From positions 1 through 7,442 of the forward strand of contig VXTA01000336.1 in assembly GCA_009837685.1 (NCBI GenBank): a stretch of 7,442 nucleotides of DNA, in the 5' to 3' direction. The notes beneath the pieces are model-generated. The model had not been told where the DNA came from. It did not search any database and was given only the letters and a program-made list of their open reading frames with translations. A program made the translations under genes and the position numbers. The stretch comes from Chloroflexota bacterium (lineage in GTDB: Bacteria; Chloroflexota; Dehalococcoidia; Lucifugimonadales; Lucifugimonadaceae). Within the stretch, counting starts at the first letter, position 1; each line of letters opens with the position of its first letter. Shown here in pieces: positions 4,145 through 7,442 of this stretch.

Positions 4145-6433
4145 ATGGTTGCAACATTTGAACCCAAGAGCGAATACAAGGTAATCGGTACCCGCCCGAT
4201 CCGCCACGACGGTCTCGACAAGGTGACCGGCCGAGCGATCTACGGAGCCGACATCAAGCTTCCGAGCATGATCTGGGGCGCTATCCTGCGTAGCCCTCAC
4301 GCGCATGCTCGCATCAAGTCGATAGACACATCCGCCGCCGAGGCGATGGACGGTGTCCACGCAGTTGTCACCAACGCCGACTTACCACAAGCCGGCGACA
4401 AGATGGTCGACCTCGGTGAAGGTGTGACCAACCTGAAATGGGCTGTCGACAACATTCTCGCCAGCGACAAGGCGCTCTACGCCGGACACGCCGTAGCAGG
4501 TGTCGCCGCAGTAGACCGCTACACCGCTGAAGAGGCCGCGCGTGCCATCAAGGTCGAGTACGAAGTCTTGCGTTCCGCCACGAACGTCGATGACACCATC
4601 GACCCGGACATGCCAGCGATTCTCGAGGAGTTCGTAGATTCGCCGGGCGCGAAGGAGAGCGGGCACGCGAACCACGTCAAAGAATTCACGCACGAGTTCG
4701 GCGATCCAGATGCCGCGCTCGCTGAGGCCGACCACGTCATCGAAGGTGAGTTCAGCCTTGAGATGGTGCACCAAGGCTACATCGAGCCGCACAACGCGAC
4801 CGCGGTGTGGGACGAGGACGGTCGGCTGAAAATATGGACCAGCACGCAGGGCGCGTTCACTGTTAGGCAGCAAGTCGCCGCCGTCATGCAGATGGACGAG
4901 TCGAAGATCCGCGTAACCCCGCTGGAGATCGGCGGTGGTTTCGGCGGCAAGATCCCGATCTACCTCGAACCCGTAGCAGCAGCCCTCTCGAAGAAGGCCG
5001 GCAACGTACCTGTCAAGATCATCATGGAGCGTCGCTCCGTGTTCGAGGGCAGCGGGCCCGCAGCGGGTGGCAAGATCACTCTGAAGCTTGGCGCCACCAA
5101 GGACGGCAAGATCGTAGCAGCCGATTCCGTGCTTCGCATGGAGGCTGGCGGATACCCCGGCTCGTTAGTCGGCGCTTCCGGCATGTGCATCTACGCCTGC
5201 TACAACATCCCGAACATGCGCATCGTCGGCTACGACGTTTTGGTCAACAAGCCCAAGGTCGCTGCCTACCGCGCACCTGGATCACCGCAAGTCGCGTTCG
5301 CGATTGAGACATTGGTCGACGACCTTTGCGAGAAAGCAGGTTTCGACAAGTGGCAGTTCCGACGCGACAACGCCGCCAAAGAAGGCACTCGCCGCGGCGA
5401 CGGCCCGATCTTCCCGCGCATCGGCATGGAAGAAGTGTTGGATGCCGCCAAGGAGACCGACCACTGGAACTCCGACATCGGTGAGGCTTCTCCGGGTAGA
5501 GTGCGTGGCCGCGGTTTCGCAAGCGGCTACTGGTTCAACGTCGGCTTGCAGTCATCCGTCAACCTTTCATTGAACAACGACGGAACCGTCGAACTGGTCG
5601 AGGGTTCCACCGACATCGGCGGCACCCGTGCATCGATCGCCATGCAGGCCGCCGAGACTCTCGGAATCTCCGCTGAGGATGTCAACCCGACAGTCGTCGA
5701 CACCGACACCGTCGGCTTCACAGCAGTCACCGGTGGCAGCCGCGTCACCTACGCGACCGGCTACGCGGCATACAACGCCTCAATCGAGATGATCGACAAG
5801 CTCAAGGTCCGAGCATCGAGGCGCTGGAGCATCGACGAAGAGGACGTGCAGTTCGAAGACGGCGTCTTCTCATCCAAGTCCGACTCCGAATTGAGCATCG
5901 GATTTAAGGACCTCGCCGGAAAACTCGACGACACTGGCGGGCCTGTAACTTCTACCGGCAGCGTCGATCTCGAAGCGGCCGGTGGAGCATACGGCACCCA
6001 CATCTGCGACCTCGAGGTTGACCCCGAAACCGGCAAAACCGACGTCGTCCGCTACACCATCGTGCAAGACGCTGGCCGTGCGATTCACCCGTCGTACGTC
6101 GAGGGTCAGATGCAAGGCGGAGCCGCGCAAGGCATCGGCTGGGCGTTGAACGAGGAATACTACATGAGCGACGACGGCGTAATGTCGAACTCCTCATACC
6201 TCGACTACCGAATGCCCACCTCGCTCGACCTCCCGAACATCGAGACAGTGATCGTGGAAGTCCCGAACCCAGTTCACCCCTACGGTGTCCGCGGCGTCGG
6301 AGAAGTCCCGATCGTTCCTCCGGTCCCGGCAGTCGGCAACGCCCTCAAGGACGCCATCGGCATCCGTTTGCGGGAGACCCCGATGAACGCCGGACGCATC
6401 GTCGCGGCGCTCGATTCGGAAAACGGCTCGTAG
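4145..6433 (+). CDS. Xanthine dehydrogenase-family molybdopterin-binding (large) subunit
   Basis: This 762-residue catalytic subunit binds the molybdenum-pterin cytosine dinucleotide cofactor and hydroxylates an organic substrate with water-derived oxygen. Residues about 18-145 form the a/b hammerhead domain (RPIRHDGLDKVTGRAIYGAD at its start). Mo-cofactor motifs follow: QGYIEPHNATAVW (210-222), TSTQGAF (232-238), IGGGFGGK (262-269), AYRAPGSPQ (374-382), a segment with IGGTRASIAMQAAETLG (491-507), GQMQGGAAQGIGWAL (654-668), and GVRGVGE ending at Glu720, the expected catalytic base. ATG 4145 has AAGGGG 8 nt upstream. The active-site loop is not the AYxCSFR of form I CO dehydrogenase nor the AYRGAGR of form II, so CO oxidation is not supported. 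The substrate could be a purine, another N-heterocycle, an aldehyde or an aromatic. No XdhC/CoxF maturation gene is in the window. The operon ends 24 nt later at a strong terminator. Confidence 0.95.
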   Translation: MVATFEPKSEYKVIGTRPIRHDGLDKVTGRAIYGADIKLPSMIWGAILRSPHAHARIKSIDTSAAEAMDGVHAVVTNADLPQAGDKMVDLGEGVTNLKWAVDNILASDKALYAGHAVAGVAAVDRYTAEEAARAIKVEYEVLRSATNVDDTIDPDMPAILEEFVDSPGAKESGHANHVKEFTHEFGDPDAALAEADHVIEGEFSLEMVHQGYIEPHNATAVWDEDGRLKIWTSTQGAFTVRQQVAAVMQMDESKIRVTPLEIGGGFGGKIPIYLEPVAAALSKKAGNVPVKIIMERRSVFEGSGPAAGGKITLKLGATKDGKIVAADSVLRMEAGGYPGSLVGASGMCIYACYNIPNMRIVGYDVLVNKPKVAAYRAPGSPQVAFAIETLVDDLCEKAGFDKWQFRRDNAAKEGTRRGDGPIFPRIGMEEVLDAAKETDHWNSDIGEASPGRVRGRGFASGYWFNVGLQSSVNLSLNNDGTVELVEGSTDIGGTRASIAMQAAETLGISAEDVNPTVVDTDTVGFTAVTGGSRVTYATGYAAYNASIEMIDKLKVRASRRWSIDEEDVQFEDGVFSSKSDSELSIGFKDLAGKLDDTGGPVTSTGSVDLEAAGGAYGTHICDLEVDPETGKTDVVRYTIVQDAGRAIHPSYVEGQMQGGAAQGIGWALNEEYYMSDDGVMSNSSYLDYRMPTSLDLPNIETVIVEVPNPVHPYGVRGVGEVPIVPPVPAVGNALKDAIGIRLRETPMNAGRIVAALDSENGS

Positions 6434-6457
6434 AACGCAGCCAGCTACGGAATGATG

Positions 6458-6490
6458 AACTCCCCCGGTTTTTCTGCCGGGGGAGTTTTT
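6458..6490 (+). terminator. Rho-independent terminator of the molybdenum hydroxylase operon
   Basis: AACTCCCCCGG (6458-6468) pairs perfectly with CCGGGGGAGTT (6477-6487) around an 8-nt loop, and the right arm runs into a T tract ending at 6490. It begins 24 nt after the large-subunit stop and separates that operon from the PadR unit. Confidence 0.93.
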
Positions 6491-6508
6491 GGTTGTGGGA
6501 CGGGACGG

Positions 6509-6537
6509 TTGACATATATATCGTATGGCGATACAAT
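6509..6537 (+). promoter_or_regulatory. Sigma70-type promoter for the PadR-ABC operon
   Basis: A perfect -35 TTGACA (6509-6514) is followed after 17 nt by TACAAT (6532-6537), one base from the -10 consensus TATAAT. Transcription should start near 6544, giving a leader of about 79 nt before the PadR ATG. Confidence 0.88.
6519..6533. promoter_or_regulatory. Candidate operator 1, inside the promoter spacer
   Basis: TATCG (6519-6523) and CGATA (6529-6533) are inverted arms around TATGG. The dyad fills the -35/-10 spacer and touches the -10, so a bound repressor would block RNA polymerase. PadR proteins commonly repress their own operon, which makes the neighbouring product the obvious candidate; this is inference. 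Confidence 0.5.
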
Positions 6538-6545
6538 GGCTTCAT

Positions 6546-6568
6546 GTATATCGGCATACGCTATATAC
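6546..6568. promoter_or_regulatory. Candidate operator 2, just after the transcription start
   Basis: GTATAT (6546-6551) and ATATAC (6563-6568) are perfect inverted arms around 11 nt. The 23-bp dyad begins within a few bases of the predicted start site. The centres of the two dyads are about 31 bp (three helical turns) apart, which would put two dimers on the same DNA face. Confidence 0.5.
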
Positions 6569-6622
6569 CTTGGTTCTCTTGGTCGGGAACACAGACTTCC
6601 GATTCAGGCAGGTGACGTGACG

Positions 6623-6988
6623 ATGCCCAACCGAACGCCCTCAGATCTGCTTCCCCTACCCGTCTCGCAGATGCACATCCTGCTTGCCTTGACGACTGGC
6701 GACAAGCATGGCTACGCGATTATGAAGGAGGTCGAATCATTTACCGAGGGCGCAGTCATGATGGGGCCGGGAACGCTGTATGGAGCCGTAAAGCAGATGC
6801 TGAAAGCTGGCTTGATTGACGAGAGCTCTGAACGACCGGACCCCGATTTAGACGATGAACGCCGTCGTTACTACCGTCTAACCGATCTAGGGTTACGTAC
6901 CCTCGATGCCGAGGTAGCCCGAATCGAGCAACTCGCCCGCACCGCGAGGTCGAGGCGCACGGACGCAATGTCACGGTCGGGAGCCTGA
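6623..6988 (+). CDS. PadR-family transcriptional regulator
   Basis: This 121-residue DNA-binding protein has a winged helix-turn-helix of the PadR family. [20 protein letters not shown] (residues 18-37) is the first helix pair with the family's HGY motif. [18 protein letters not shown] (49-66) is the recognition helix with the conserved G.LY..L..L...GLI pattern. [18 protein letters not shown] (76-93) is the wing with the usual YRLT..G. A short C-terminal helix follows, as in small PadR members, and may mediate dimer contacts. ATG 6623 has GGTGA 7 nt upstream; GTG 6617 in the same frame is an alternative. Longer readings from 6452 cross the promoter and are discarded. The gene is 1 nt from the next ORF, and PadR genes are often beside ABC export systems they control. 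Two dyads at its promoter suggest autoregulation. Confidence 0.92.
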   Translation: MPNRTPSDLLPLPVSQMHILLALTTGDKHGYAIMKEVESFTEGAVMMGPGTLYGAVKQMLKAGLIDESSERPDPDLDDERRRYYRLTDLGLRTLDAEVARIEQLARTARSRRTDAMSRSGA

Positions 6989-6989
6989 C

Positions 6990-7442
6990 ATGATCTCCGA
7001 GAGGGTCTACCGCGCGCTCCTCGTCGCATATCCGAGGGAGTTCCGGGGAGAGTACGGCGAATTGATGGTCCAATTCTTCCGCGACCGAATGCGGTGCGAC
7101 GGAAAAGGTGTACGGGGATTGATCGTATGGATGCAGCTGATCTCCGATCTGGCGGTTTCCGCATTCAATGAACATGCAGGAGGATACGGAATGGGCAACG
7201 GAAAACCAGTCATTGAAACTGACGCGCTGTCGAAGATCTACGGCAGCATCGTCGCTGTAGATGACCTCTCGATGTCCGTCTCTCGGGGCCACGCCTTCGG
7301 TCTGCTCGGCCCAAACGGCTCCGGCAAAACAACCACGATGGGAATGTTGCTCGGACTCGTGCAACCGACTTCTGGCAGCTTCAGTCTATTTGGATCTACC
7401 GACGGTCTTGAAGAGTCTCTGCGCCGTGTGGGGGCGATCGTT
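6990..7442 (+). CDS. Permease-prefix-like domain fused in frame to ABC ATPase (3' end outside window)
   Basis: The frame is open from ATG 6990 to the window end (151 codons). Residues 1-67 contain [20 protein letters not shown] and a later W-x5-DL-x6-E-H pattern ([16 protein letters not shown]). This resembles the short N-terminal prefix of ABC permeases of the MacB/ADOP kind, which also sit beside PadR genes. From residue 68 the sequence becomes an ABC ATPase: [12 protein letters not shown] with A-loop Tyr84, then Walker [11 protein letters not shown] at 107-116, with SGSFSLFG further on. The signature motif, Walker B and H-loop are outside. No stop divides the two parts, but AGGAGG lies 7 nt before the in-frame ATG 7191, so the ATPase may be made separately, alone or as well as the fusion. 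ATG 6990 has only weak upstream complementarity and may depend on coupling from the PadR stop 1 nt earlier. Confidence 0.75.
   Translation, partial: MISERVYRALLVAYPREFRGEYGELMVQFFRDRMRCDGKGVRGLIVWMQLISDLAVSAFNEHAGGYGMGNGKPVIETDALSKIYGSIVAVDDLSMSVSRGHAFGLLGPNGSGKTTTMGMLLGLVQPTSGSFSLFGSTDGLEESLRRVGAIV
7178..7183 (+). promoter_or_regulatory. Internal Shine-Dalgarno for a nested ABC ATPase start at 7191
   Basis: AGGAGG, a perfect anti-16S match, lies 7 nt before ATG 7191, giving [18 protein letters not shown], a normal ABC ATPase N-terminus. It is in the same frame as the ORF from 6990, so two products are possible. A database annotation may start the ATPase here. Confidence 0.8.

Noticed and set aside
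3716..4360. Long minus-strand frames opposite the molybdenum hydroxylase genes
   Set aside because: They are shadows of strongly coding plus-strand genes, with Arg/Ser/Pro-rich translations and no motifs.
4145..6433. Calling the enzyme an aerobic CO dehydrogenase
   Set aside because: The large subunit lacks both CO dehydrogenase active-site signatures.
6452..6622. Longer PadR protein starting at 6452
   Set aside because: That start lies before the terminator hairpin and promoter, the added residues match nothing in PadR proteins, and ATG 6623 has a suitable ribosome binding site.

Overview
The window comes from a moderately GC-rich bacterium using the standard code: TGA ends several genes here and TGG is used freely for Trp. 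Three traits fit a Chloroflexota genome of the SAR202/Dehalococcoidia kind: a three-subunit coxM-coxS-coxL type molybdenum hydroxylase, a Gfo/Idh/MocA-type oxidoreductase, and abundant GC-rich palindromic repeats, both the ATTCCGGC-GAAA-GCCGGAAT type and the CCCTCACCC/GGGAGAGGG type. That placement is inference. Other phyla carry the same traits and there is no rRNA or marker gene to settle it.

Left part (1-1836, + strand). The 3' end of a probable Gfo/Idh/MocA oxidoreductase gene overlaps the natural GTG start (469) of an MFS_3-type efflux permease gene by 7 bases. The permease gene carries two lesions or oddities. An in-frame TGA at 556 falls inside TM1 where the family usually has Trp. A block of about 145 nt made of three GC-rich palindromic repeats sits in frame in the central cytoplasmic loop.

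Repeat island (1837-2700). A small GIY-YIG nuclease gene on the minus strand (2062-2367) lies among four full and several partial copies of a 27-nt hairpin repeat with a GAAA tetraloop. Two hairpins (2425-2548) form an inverted REPIN-like pair. A diverged composite unit of about 90-100 nt occurs twice, once on each side of the nuclease gene. The island ends in the probable promoter region of the next operon, which has a small inverted repeat.

Molybdenum hydroxylase operon (2701-6433, + strand). The order is FAD subunit (TTG start), 2Fe-2S subunit, molybdopterin subunit, closed by a strong intrinsic terminator at 6458-6490. Together the three make an electron chain Mo centre -> two [2Fe-2S] clusters -> FAD. 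The active-site loop reads AYRAPGSPQ, so the enzyme is a xanthine-dehydrogenase-family hydroxylase of unknown substrate and not a canonical CO dehydrogenase.

Right part (6491-7442, + strand). A near-consensus sigma70 promoter overlaps one dyad and is followed by another. It drives a PadR-family regulator gene. One base after the PadR stop begins an open frame that encodes a short domain like the N-terminal prefix of certain ABC permeases and continues without a stop into an ABC ATPase. The ATPase has its own ideal Shine-Dalgarno and ATG in the same frame, so a fusion or two nested products are possible. The ATPase gene runs off the window.
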